Positions 8,359 through 17,428 of a stretch of 64,000 nt of DNA are shown here, in pieces. The stretch is taken from assembly GCA_963832445.1 (NCBI GenBank), contig CAWHUM010000017.1:92055-156054 (forward strand), read 5' to 3'. The DNA is from AWTP1-13 sp963832445 (GTDB lineage: Bacteria; Pseudomonadota; Alphaproteobacteria; Rhizobiales; Hyphomicrobiaceae). The notes under the pieces are model-generated. The model saw only the letters and a program-made list of their open reading frames with translations, searched no databases and had not been told where the DNA came from. A program made the translations under genes and the position numbers. Each line of letters opens with the position of its first letter. Position 1 is the first letter of the stretch.

Positions 8359-9271
8359 ATGCGGCACGCAATGTTGGCCGTGAACGGTGTCGAACTGCAT
8401 ACGCGGGCCGTGGGCGATCCCGAGGCCCCGCTGCTGCTTTTCCTGCACGGCTTTCCCGAGTACTCGGGCGCCTGGGACGAGGTGCTGCCGGCCTTTGCGG
8501 AGCGAGTTCCATGCCGTTGCGCCGGACCAGCGCGGCTATGCGCGCTCCTCCAAGCCAGATGGGCTCGAGGCCTATCGCGTGAAGAACTTGGTGCGCGACG
8601 TACTTGCGCTGGCGGAGCGCCTCTCTCCGGGGCGGCCCTTCAACCTGGTGGGGCACGACTGGGGCGCCGCCGTCGCCTATGCGACGGCGATTGCGGCGCC
8701 GGGCCGCATCGCCAAGCTGGCGGTGATCAACGGGGTGCATCCGGGACCGTTTCAGCGGGCGCTGATCGAGGACGAGGCCCAGCGCAAGGCGAGCGCCTAC
8801 ATGCACGACCTGCGCGATCCCGGCGCTGAAGCAAGGCTGTCGGCCAACAATTTCGAGAAGCTCCTCGCCATGCTGAGCCGGTTCGGCCCCCAGCCATGGC
8901 TCACCCCGGAGAAGCGCGCGCGCTACCTCGAGGCCTGGTCGCCGCCCGGCGCCCTGACCGGCATGCTGAACTGGTATCGCGCCTCCCCGCTGCTGGTGCC
9001 TCGCCCCAGCGAGCAGATCGACCCTGCCAAGGTGATGAAGCTCGATCCGGCCCTATTGCGGGTGCGCATGCCGCACCTGGTGATCTGGGGCATGGACGAT
9101 CGCGCCCTGCTGCCGGTGTCACGGGCCACGCTCCCCGCCTACTGCGACGATCTGACCGTGCAGGAAATCGCGGGCGCCGACCACTGGGTGGTGCATCAGC
9201 GCACCGAGGAGGTGATCGCCCGCCTGCGAGGATTTCCTGAAGGTCTGAGTTCGGGCATGCTGGCGTCATGA
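8359..9271 (+). CDS. Alpha/beta hydrolase, epoxide-hydrolase-like (frameshifted)
   Basis: A hydrolase of about 300 residues split over two frames. Frame one (from ATG 8359) encodes the N-terminal strands and the oxyanion motif LHGFPEYSGAWDE. Near 8500 the reading moves by +1 into FHAVAPDQRGYARSSKP, then GHDWGAAV (nucleophile elbow with Asp), the cap domain, WGMDDRALLP (acid region) and GADHWVVHQ (catalytic His). HGFPE plus GHDWG are typical of epoxide hydrolases and haloalkane dehalogenases. One extra base would explain the break. The stop overlaps the next start (ATGA at 9268). Confidence 0.85.
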
Positions 9272-10542
9272 CCAGAGCCGCGACCATCCCGCTCGCCATA
9301 CGCGTTTGGGCGGACGGCGCCGAGCGCGTGCCGATGGTGGCGGGGCCGGACGTGCCGGTCGGCGCCATTGTCGATGCGGCGCATGAAGAGGGTATCGCGC
9401 CGGCGTTGGCGCGCTGGCATGAGGCCGGTCTCGGTGCAGAAGCGCTGGAGCCGATCCTGACGTACTGCGCCGAGCAGCGCTGCGTCGCGGACAATGCAAC
9501 CTGTCCGGGTTGCCGGCTGCGCACGGAAAAGGCCGGGCTCAAGACCTTCGATGATTTCCTTGCCCGCCATGCCGAGATCGTGGCGCGGGATACGGGCGTG
9601 CGCCTCGCTGGGGCCGGCAAAGGCAAGCTCGAGGTCGACAGCCTCGAGCACCTCGCCAAGACCTGGGCGGGCGAGGAGTATTGGTTCTGGGCCCGCCGCG
9701 TGCTGCGCAAGCTGCGCCACGGCATCCGCCGCGCCGGCCGGAGCGGAGCACCGCCCGGCGAAGGCGCCAGCACGCCCGTGCTGCTCCTGGTGCGGCCGCA
9801 GCTCGCCGACAACATCGGCATGGTAGCGCGCGCCATGGCCAACTTCGGGCTGGAGCACCTGCGCCTGGTGGAGCCGCGCGACGGCTGGCCCAACGAGAAG
9901 GCGCGCATCGCCGCTTCTGGGGCGAACTTCATCATCGACGGCGCCGAGTCCTTTGCGGGCTTCGAGGAGGCGCTGGCAGGGCTCAACTGGGTGTGCGCCA
10001 CTACCGCGCGCCAGCGCGACCTCGTCAAACCCGTGCTAACGCCCGAGCAGGCGGTCAGGGAGATGCTCGAGCGCATGGGCCAGGGCCAGCGCTGCGGCAT
10101 CGTGTTCGGTCCCGAGCGCAACGGCCTGGAGAGCGGCGAGATTGCCAATGCCGATGCGGTGGTGATGGCGCCGGTAAATCCCAACTTTGCCTCGCTCAAT
10201 CTGGCCCAAGCCGTACTGCTGCTGAGCTACGAGTGGGTGAAGCAATCGGGCGCGGGAACGTTGGGACGGGTGACCACCTACGAGGAGGCCATCGAGCCGG
10301 GTCTCAGAATGCGGAAGTCGCCGCCGGCGAGCCGGGAAACGCTGTTGGGTTTTTTCCATCAGCTGGAGGGGGAACTCGATGCCAGCGGGTTCTTCACGGC
10401 TCCGGAAAAGCGCCCGAACGTCATCCAGAACCTGCGCTCCATGTTCGTCCGCATGGGGGCGACTGAACAGGAAATCCGCACCTTGCGGGGAATCGTAAAG
10501 GCCTTGGTGAATCCCCGGAGATCGCGCACTCCCCCGCCATAG
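9268..10542 (+). CDS. trmJ: TrmJ/SpoU-type RNA methyltransferase with N-terminal extra domain
   Basis: Residues about 169-424 are a SPOUT methyltransferase of the TrmJ type (2'-O-methylation of tRNA position 32 in characterised members). They carry motif 1 (RPQLADNIGMVARAM), motif 2 (IVFGPERNGL) and motif 3 (NPNFASLNLAQAV) of the knotted SAM site. Residues 1-165 are a separate domain with C67-X4-C72-X6-C79-X2-C82, possibly a zinc site, and a DUF433-like helical stretch before it. The open frame is continuous. Ordinary TrmJ is about 240-280 residues, so this is either a real fusion or two genes joined by a lost stop. rpsD lies close downstream. Confidence 0.85.
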   Translation: MTRAATIPLAIRVWADGAERVPMVAGPDVPVGAIVDAAHEEGIAPALARWHEAGLGAEALEPILTYCAEQRCVADNATCPGCRLRTEKAGLKTFDDFLARHAEIVARDTGVRLAGAGKGKLEVDSLEHLAKTWAGEEYWFWARRVLRKLRHGIRRAGRSGAPPGEGASTPVLLLVRPQLADNIGMVARAMANFGLEHLRLVEPRDGWPNEKARIAASGANFIIDGAESFAGFEEALAGLNWVCATTARQRDLVKPVLTPEQAVREMLERMGQGQRCGIVFGPERNGLESGEIANADAVVMAPVNPNFASLNLAQAVLLLSYEWVKQSGAGTLGRVTTYEEAIEPGLRMRKSPPASRETLLGFFHQLEGELDASGFFTAPEKRPNVIQNLRSMFVRMGATEQEIRTLRGIVKALVNPRRSRTPPP

Positions 10543-10621
10543 TTATGCCTCGTTTTACGCCGAGCGATGCGCACACTTTCACCACATATGCGCGGCGGGC
10601 CACGACCGTCGAAGAGAACCC

Positions 10622-11260
10622 ATGGGAGCGGGATTGACCAAAATGGGCTGGAGCATAATCGGCAGATTCGCAGGCGGCAGCTTGGGGTTGGCCCTGGCTG
10701 CAACGGTTGTGATGTTCGGCGGCGCTCCGGTAAAGGCGCAGGGCAAGGAGCTCAGCGAGAAGTCGGTTGCTCTGCTCATGCAATACGCATGGGCGCTGAC
10801 ACCTCCGAAGTTCACCGCCCCCGACGGCAAGACCATCGAGGTGGACAAGAGCAAGCCCAAAGAGGTGATCGTCCCGCTGGATACCGCGCGCGAGGTGATC
10901 AAGGTGGCGCGGCTGTCGGCCTATGCGCAGCTTTGCGAGCTCCCGGAAGAGCAGCGTGCCAACTACCAGACCCTGATGCGGCGCGAGGAAGCCAAGGCCT
11001 CGTGGACACAGCAGCAGCTGCTCTACATCAACCAGTTGCACCTGTTCACGGTCATGACGCTGACCGGCAAGGTCGCCATCGTCGATGGCAAGGAAGGCGA
11101 CAAGCAGGTGGTGGTGCAGGACAAGAAGGCCGCCACCACGGCAAGCTGCACCGATACCGAGCGCGACCGGGTCAAGGCGCAAATCACGGCCTACATCAGC
11201 TCCGCGCCGCCTGCGGCAAAGACCGCCGAACCGGTCAGGGCGGGCACGCAGAAGAAGTAG
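10622..11260 (+). CDS. Exported protein of unknown function
   Basis: A 212-residue protein with a long N-terminal signal segment (hydrophobic core about 17-36, cleavage likely near VKAQG). The mature part is hydrophilic and probably helical (LSEKSVALLMQYAWALTPPKF, then LLYINQLHLFTVMTLTG), with two cysteines and a polar Ala/Lys tail. It lies between trmJ and rpsD on the same strand. I do not recognise the family. Confidence 0.75.
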   Translation: MGAGLTKMGWSIIGRFAGGSLGLALAATVVMFGGAPVKAQGKELSEKSVALLMQYAWALTPPKFTAPDGKTIEVDKSKPKEVIVPLDTAREVIKVARLSAYAQLCELPEEQRANYQTLMRREEAKASWTQQQLLYINQLHLFTVMTLTGKVAIVDGKEGDKQVVVQDKKAATTASCTDTERDRVKAQITAYISSAPPAAKTAEPVRAGTQKK

Positions 11261-11492
11261 CCTCGGCCTCTCCGAGCTTGCGCGCGTTGACGCCGGCTGA
11301 ATATCCACTATAACGCCGGGCGCGGGCCACTTTCGGCCCGCGTCGCCTGCACACCTGTGGCCCTAGCTTCGCTCCGGCGCGTAACCCGGACATCGGCTGG
11401 TGCCTGTCGGCGTTCGGTTCGACCGGGCGCAGAGGAGGGAGTGCTTCACAAGCCGTCCGCTTAACCATTATTCGCGACTTTGGAGTGTCTCG

Positions 11493-12110
11493 ATGACGAA
11501 GCGCATCCGCGCCAAGTACAAGATTGACCGCCGCCTCGGGCAGAAGCTGTGGGGCCGCGCGAAAAGTCCTCTCAACAAGCGCGAGTCGCGCCCCGGCCAG
11601 CACGGCGAACGGCGCACCTCGAAGCTGTCGGACTACGGCCAACAGCTGCGCGCCAAGCAGAAGCTCAAGCGCTACTACGCCAACATCGGCGAGCGCCAGT
11701 TCAAAAGCATCTACCAGGAGGCGCGGCGCTTCAAGGGCTCGACGTCGGAGCACCTGATCGGCCTGCTGGAGCGGCGGCTCGATGCCATCGTCTATCGTGC
11801 GAAGTTCGTGCCCACCGTGTTTGCCGCACGCCAGTTCGTGAGCCACGGGCACGTCACGGTGAACGGCCGGCGCGTGAACATCCCGAGCTTCCGCTGCCGG
11901 GTCGGCGACCTGATCGAGGTCAAGGAGAAGGGCAAGCAGATGGCTTTGCTGCTCGAGGCCATCAAGAGCACGGAGCGGGACGTTCCCGACTACGTCGAGG
12001 CGGACCACAACAAGATGACGGCGAAGCTCCTGCGCGTGCCGGGCCTCAGCGAGGTGCCGTTCCCCGTGCACATGGAGCCGAACCTGGTGGTCGAGTTCTA
12101 CAGCCGCTAG
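11493..12110 (+). CDS. rpsD: 30S ribosomal protein S4
   Basis: S4 binds 16S rRNA early in small-subunit assembly. The 205 residues start MTKRIRAKYKIDRRLGQ, the alphaproteobacterial form without the zinc cysteines of some other lineages. They contain the S4 RNA-binding domain (LLERRLDAIVYRAKFV...HVTVNGRRVNIPS) and end VVEFYSR. The ATG at 11493 follows TTTGGAGTG; an upstream extension in the same frame has no family similarity. Near trmJ, as is common in Hyphomicrobiales. Confidence 0.97.
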   Translation: MTKRIRAKYKIDRRLGQKLWGRAKSPLNKRESRPGQHGERRTSKLSDYGQQLRAKQKLKRYYANIGERQFKSIYQEARRFKGSTSEHLIGLLERRLDAIVYRAKFVPTVFAARQFVSHGHVTVNGRRVNIPSFRCRVGDLIEVKEKGKQMALLLEAIKSTERDVPDYVEADHNKMTAKLLRVPGLSEVPFPVHMEPNLVVEFYSR

Positions 12111-12231
12111 CCTCGCTGCTGCGTTCCCTGAAGTCGAGGCCGCAGGCCGAGACTATCAGGGATCATTACCCCTCTGAATTGGGCAGGCCGCCCACCAATC
12201 CAAGGCCAAGGATCCCGGCTCTGCGCGCCCT

Positions 12232-12254
12232 GGACTTGATCGAGGATCAAGTCC
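12232..12254. repeat. 10-bp stem hairpin between rpsD and the DUF1345 gene
   Basis: GGACTTGATC and GATCAAGTCC form a perfect 10-bp stem with a 3-base loop in the 199-base gap between convergent genes. It may act as a bidirectional terminator for rpsD and the 12310 gene, although no T-run follows. Confidence 0.5.
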
Positions 12255-12309
12255 GTGCGCTGCGTCCGGGGGGCCGATGCGGCACGGTTGCGCGCGTTTC
12301 CTTGCTTCG

Positions 12310-13017
12310 TCAGATCAGGCTGGCGCCGATGTTGATGGCGAGCGCCAGCACCGCCGCGTTGAAGAAGAACGACACGATGGCGTGCAGCGTGACGATCCTG
12401 CGCAGCGCCTTGCCGCGGATGGCGACGTCGGAGGTCTGCGAGGCCGCGCCGATGGACGTGGCGAAGTAGAAGAAATCCCAATAGTCGGGGTTTGGGTCTT
12501 TCGGAAAATCGAGGCCGCTCGGGCTGGCGTCCGTGCCGTCGTCAGGCCGGTAGAACTCGTGCGCGTAGTGGAAGGTGAAGACCGTCTGGGTGACCAGCCA
12601 GGACAACAGGATGGTCGCGGCAGCCAGCGCGATGTGCTCCGCCTTGGCGGCGCCGCTCATGTGCTTGGCTTCGTTGAGCACGCCGAAGATGGTCCAAAAG
12701 CTGAACGCGATCGCCACCAGCACGACGACCAGGATCACCACCGCGCCGTCGTCCTCTTGGGCCGCTCGTTTGCGCAGCAATTCGGCGCTGTGCGTTGCCA
12801 TCGCGTGAAAGGCCAACGCCAGGTAGACCAGCGCGGCGATGTCGCCCGCAATTGCCGTGCAGATGCTGCTTGGGAGCCTGCTCGGCAGCACGAACAGGGC
12901 AACGCAGCCCGCCAAGGCAGCCAGGAGAACGCGCGGACGTATGGCGAGGGACCGGGCGATCGACATCGGCCGATACCACCGCCGGCGACGCAGCCGAGGT
13001 TCGGGATGCGCGGGCAT
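12310..13017 (-). CDS. DUF1345 family membrane protein
   Basis: A 235-residue integral membrane protein with about five hydrophobic helices. The pattern fits DUF1345: two N-terminal helices, a third around VVILVVVLVAIAFSFWTIFGVL, the fourth at LAAATILLSWLVTQTVFTFHYAHEFY, then a polar loop with PDYWDFFYFATSIGAASQTSDV and a last helix. That late motif is the best-conserved part of the family. Function is unknown. The start at 13017 gives a basic N-terminus before the first helix; longer in-frame starts would overlap the upstream DUF1015 gene. Confidence 0.8.
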   Translation of the reverse strand: MPAHPEPRLRRRRWYRPMSIARSLAIRPRVLLAALAGCVALFVLPSRLPSSICTAIAGDIAALVYLALAFHAMATHSAELLRKRAAQEDDGAVVILVVVLVAIAFSFWTIFGVLNEAKHMSGAAKAEHIALAAATILLSWLVTQTVFTFHYAHEFYRPDDGTDASPSGLDFPKDPNPDYWDFFYFATSIGAASQTSDVAIRGKALRRIVTLHAIVSFFFNAAVLALAINIGASLI

Positions 13018-13063
13018 GCTGCGCGATAGCACACCGGGCGCCTTCGCAGAAGGCCTGGGGGCC

Positions 13064-14293
13064 TTAGTCCAGCACGTGGCTGACCATGCCGTCGGCGAGC
13101 TTGGGCTCGAACCAGGTGGACTTGGGCGGCATGATCTTGTCGGCGTCGGCGACAGCCATGAGATCGTCCATGCTGGTCGGGAACAGCGCGAAGGCAACCG
13201 CCATTTCCCCTGCATCCACCCGCCGGGCGAGCTCCGGCAGGCCGCGCCCACCGCCCACGAAGTCGATGCGTTTGTCGGTGCGCTGGTCGGCGATGCCAAG
13301 CAGCGGCTCGAGCAGGTTGCGGGCGAGCAGGGAAACGGGGAGCCGGCCAATGGGATCGGCGGCGGGAACGAGCTCGGGCTGCAGCTTCAGGGAGTACCAG
13401 CGGCGGTCGAGGTACATGGCGAACTCGCGGGCCTCGGCGGGCCGTGGCGGCGAGGCCGCCGGCGTCACCGTGAACTTGGCTGCGATCTCGGCGAGGAGCT
13501 GCTCGGGCGTGCGGCCGTTGAGGTCGCGCACCACGCGGTTGTAGTCGAGGATGGTCATGGCGTGGTGGGGGAAGATCACGCTCAGGAAGTAGCGGTGCGA
13601 GCCTTTCGAGGCAGCACCCCCGCGCGCCACCGATACGCGCTCGGCGGCAGCGGAGCGGTGGTGGCCGTCGGCGATGTAGATGGCGGGCAGCGCATCGAAG
13701 GTGCGCGTGAGCTCGTCGATGGGTGCGGCGTCGGCGATCACCCACAGCTCGTGCACCACCTCGTCGTCGGCGGTGACCGTGACGTCTGGATCGCGCTCGG
13801 TGGCGCGCCTCAGCAGCCTGTCGATCTCGGGCGCATGCGGGTAGGCCATCATGACCGGGCCGGTCTGGGCGTTGAGCGCCTCGATCTGGCGCACCCGGTC
13901 GGTCTCCTTGGTGGGTGTGGTGAGCTCATGCCGCCTGATGCGGCCGTTCTCGTAGCCTGCGAGCGCGGCGACGCAGGCAAGCCCCGTCTGACGGCGCCCC
14001 TGCCAGGTGGTGCGATAAGCGTAGTAGTGGGGACGCGCATCGCGGGCGAGCACGCTCTCGGCGATCATGCGCTGCAGGTTCTCGGCCGCCCTGGCGTAGA
14101 CGGCGTCGCTGTAGGGGTCGGTGCCCTCGGGCAGGTCGATCTCGGGCTTGGAGATGTGCAGGAAGCTCCACGGCCTGCCCCTGGCGCGGGCGCGCGCCTC
14201 GGCGGTCGAAAGCACATCGTAGGGCGGCGCCAGCACCTCGCGGGCGCGGGAAGGCGCAGGTCGCAAGGCGCGGAACGGCTGGATCAGGGTCAA
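13064..14293 (-). CDS. DUF1015 family protein
   Basis: A soluble 409-residue protein that fits DUF1015 along its whole length: IQPFRALRP at the start, LAPPYDVLS, then ADGHHRSAAAERV in the middle and HVLD at the end. The family is widespread and has no proven enzyme activity; links to serine metabolism have been proposed from gene neighbourhoods in some species, but serine genes are absent here. It precedes the DUF1345 gene with a 46-base gap, so the two may be co-transcribed. Confidence 0.88.
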   Translation of the reverse strand: MTLIQPFRALRPAPSRAREVLAPPYDVLSTAEARARARGRPWSFLHISKPEIDLPEGTDPYSDAVYARAAENLQRMIAESVLARDARPHYYAYRTTWQGRRQTGLACVAALAGYENGRIRRHELTTPTKETDRVRQIEALNAQTGPVMMAYPHAPEIDRLLRRATERDPDVTVTADDEVVHELWVIADAAPIDELTRTFDALPAIYIADGHHRSAAAERVSVARGGAASKGSHRYFLSVIFPHHAMTILDYNRVVRDLNGRTPEQLLAEIAAKFTVTPAASPPRPAEAREFAMYLDRRWYSLKLQPELVPAADPIGRLPVSLLARNLLEPLLGIADQRTDKRIDFVGGGRGLPELARRVDAGEMAVAFALFPTSMDDLMAVADADKIMPPKSTWFEPKLADGMVSHVLD

Positions 14294-14440
14294 GGATTTC
14301 TCCTAACGGACTGCCTCGTCTTGCGCCACCGTTTAGTGGCAGCGCGCGCGGCTGGCAACGGCGGCGCGGCGCTATCACGCGGGGACGTGCCGCTGCACTA
14401 GCGTCGCCGAAGCCCCGAATTCCTGGGCGGGGGGCAACTG

Positions 14441-15390
14441 CTAACCTTTCTTCGGCGACCAGCCATAGGCCTTGGCGCATGCGCCGCCCATCAGCATCGC
14501 CCGCTCACTGTCGTTCAGTCGGCCAGTCCTAAGGAAGGGCTCGACGGCCTGCTGGTAGTTGACGACCGCGAACGCGCGCGTCCAGTCCGTGCCCCACAAG
14601 CAGCGATCCAAACCCCAGGCATCGAACACGCGGGCAAGCGGATCCCAGATGTCCGGGAAGGGATACGGCTCGCGGGACAGCGTGCAGGCGCCGCTGACCT
14701 TGATCACCGCGTTGGGGCGCCGGGCTAGCTCCAGCACCTTCGGGAGGTCGGCCCAGGGTTGCGGCGGGGCGGGCGGTGTGGCGGCTGCAAGATGCGCGGC
14801 TGCAAGATGCCCAGATGGTCGATGATAAATCGCGTGTCAGGGTGGCGGTCGATCAGCGCGGTGCCCACGTCGAGATTGTCGCCGCAGATGGCACTCGATG
14901 ATGACGTTGACGTCGTCGGCGGGTCGGCGATCGGGATGCGTCGAGTGCCCACGTCGTTAGCTCGCGTGTCGCCCAGCCACACGGATGTTGACCGGAAAGT
15001 CATGGCGAACGGCGGCGCGGAGATTCGGTCGAGGCCGGGGTCGTTTGGCTCGCGTGTCGCCTCCTTCGTCAACATGATACGGATGCCGACCGTGCCCGGC
15101 GTCTTCTTCCAGTCGGCGATGACATCGGCCACCGCCGGATCGTCTGGGTCGACCGGCTTGACGATGGCGAGCCGGTTGGGATGGATCCGTTGCACTTCCA
15201 CCGCATAACTGGCGTCGTAGCGGTACATGGAGAAGGCGGAGATGAAAACCGCGCCGTCGATGCCGACCTTGTCCATCGCCGCCACCATCTCGTCACCGGT
15301 AACGTGATCGGGCCAGTTCGGCACACTGTGCCAGGGTCGCTTGGGAGTGTTCGCTTCGTAGGCGTGGACCTGGGAATCGATGATCTTCAT
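14441..15390 (-). pseudogene. Amidohydrolase (TIM-barrel metal hydrolase), disrupted
   Basis: The N-terminal part (from 15390) reads MKIIDSQVHAYEANTPKRPW with the metal-ligand pattern of amidohydrolase-related proteins, and continues to TVGIRIMLTKEATREPNDPG. From about 15010 to 14880 the frame degenerates into a Ser/Thr-rich stretch, then recovers as ALIDRHPDTRFIIDHLGI. Another shift near 14735 leads to the C-terminal piece, which has WGTDWTRAF (late Asp ligand). Two 12-base copies of GTGCCCACGTCG (14861 and 14945) lie in the damaged middle, so an inserted or duplicated segment is likely as well as indels. It heads away from a CoA ligase/ThDP enzyme cluster on the same strand. Confidence 0.75.
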
Positions 15391-15502
15391 CGCAGCTCCT
15401 CTGCGCTAAGGAAGTTTGCTATCGCAGCAGGTCGCGCCCGCCATGTCCAGAACTGTGGAGCGGGCTCGACCCCAAATTGGTGGTGCGCGGCGGTCGCGTA
15501 AG

Positions 15503-17384
15503 CTATCGATGCGAAAGCGCGATGACATGCGGCGGCGGTTGTGCCGCGTAGAGGTCGGCGACGATCGAGGCGCGGCAGCGAAGCACGGCGCGCTGGTTGA
15601 TCGAGCCCTTGTCGGTGATCTCGCCGGCGTCGAGCGAGGGCAGGTCGGCGATCAGCACGGCGGCGACGATGCGGTTGGAGCTGCCGGTGCTCGCCTTGGC
15701 GAGACTGTCGAGCAACTGCTCGAAGCGCGCGCGTACTTGCGGGTGGTTGACGATGTCGGCGGCGCTGGCCTTGGCGAGTAGAGTCTGGTGCAAGCGTGCG
15801 ACAGGCCTCCATGTCGGGGAAGATGAGCACGCGGACGTCGTTCTGGTCGGCGCCTGCGATCACAACGTCCCGGGCATACGGGGCGAAGTGCGCGAGAAAC
15901 TGGGCTCTGAGCGGCCCGACGCTGACCCACGTGCCGGTCGACAGCTTGAAGTCCTCGGCAATGCGCCCGTCGAACAGCAGGCCCTTCTTCGGGTCGGCAG
16001 GATCCTCGAAACGCATCGCGTCGCCCAGGCAATAGTAGCCCTCCTCGTCGAACACCTTGGCGGTCAGCTCCGGCTGGCGCCAGTAGCCCGGCATGATGTT
16101 GGGCCCCTTCACGCGCGCCTCGAGCTTGCCGTCGCTCGGCACCAGCTTCAATTCGACGCCCGGCACGGGCACGCCCATGTTGGTGGAGTCGGCGCTCTGC
16201 CACATGCGCGCGATCGCCATCGGCGCGGTCTCGGTGGAGCCGAGGCCGGTCAGGAACATGATGCGCTCGCCGGAGCTGGCCTCGGCCAGCGCCTGCATCT
16301 CATCGAACACGTTCTGCGACAGCGCGGCGCCGGCGAACCACAGCACCTTCAGACGACTAAAGAAGGTGCGGCGCAGCTCCGCGTCGGAGCGGAAGTATGG
16401 CAGCAGCGCCTCGTAGCCCTTGGGCACCGTGAAGTACCAGGTGCACGCCACCTCGCGCAGGTTCTTGACCGTCGTCTCGATCAGCCCCGGCGCCGGCTTG
16501 CCCTCGTCGATGTAGTAGGTGCCGCCGTTGTAGATGATGAAGCCGACGTTGTGGTTGCCGCTTGCCGTGTGATGCCAGGGCGACCAGTCGAGGATCACCG
16601 GCGGCTCGTCGCGGAAGAAGGCGAGCTGGTTGGCGATCATCTCCTGGTTGGAGCACCACATGCGCTGCGTGTTGATCACGCCCTTCGGCATGCCGGTGGA
16701 GCCCGAGGTGAACAGCACCTTGGCGATCGTATCGGGCCCGACCTTGGCGTGCGCCGCATCGACCGCCGCTGTGGGTGTCGTGGCGAGGAGGTCGGAGAAA
16801 GCGGTGGACTTGCGCTTGGAGAGCGGATTGCGGGTGACGATCACCTCGAGGTCGGGTGCCGCGACCGCCTCGATGGCACGCTCGAAGGCGCGGCCGTCGG
16901 CGGCGAACACCAGGCCCGGGGTGAGCAGCTGGAAGACGTGGCGCAGCTTGCCGTGGTCCTGCGAGATCAGCGAGTAGGCGGGCGAAATCGGCACGTAGGG
17001 CACGCCGATATACAACGCAGCCAGCGCCAGCAGCGCGTGCTCGATGTCGTTGCCGGAGAGGATGGCGATGGGCCGCTCGGCCGACAGGTTGCGCGAAAGC
17101 AGCGCGGTGCCGATGCGCCGCGCCTTGTCGAGCGCCTCGGCATAGGTGACGCCACGCCAGCCGCCCTTCTCGTCGCGCTGGGCGAACAGCACGCGGTCGG
17201 GGGCGCGCTGCGCCCAGTATTCGAGGCGCTCGGTGAGCTTCTTCGGGTAGGGTCCGAGCGCATGCGGCGAGCGCAGATGCAGGACGCCGCCTGCGCGCTC
17301 CTCGACGATGACATCGGTAGGCCCAAGCCGGACCGGCCTGAACCGGGCCGCCGCAGGACGTGGACTCACCGCTGCATTGGACAT
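15503..17384 (-). CDS. Feruloyl-CoA synthase-type acyl-CoA ligase (frameshifted near the end)
   Basis: An ANL-superfamily ligase of about 627 residues, the usual length for feruloyl-CoA synthases. It has the AMP-binding P-loop LFTSGSTGMPKGV, LTGLGSTETAP, and the late motif DGRIAEDFKLSTGTWVSVGP that marks this subgroup. It would activate ferulate, coumarate or a similar phenylpropenoate with ATP and CoA. A frameshift near 15790 moves the last 95 residues into another frame; one extra base would explain it. AGGAGGAAGC precedes the ATG. The ThDP enzyme lies 44 bases upstream on the same strand, so they form an operon. Confidence 0.85.
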
Positions 17385-17428
17385 GCTTCCTCCTGGTCGG
17401 CAGTTCGGCTCAGGCGGCTTGCGCCTGA

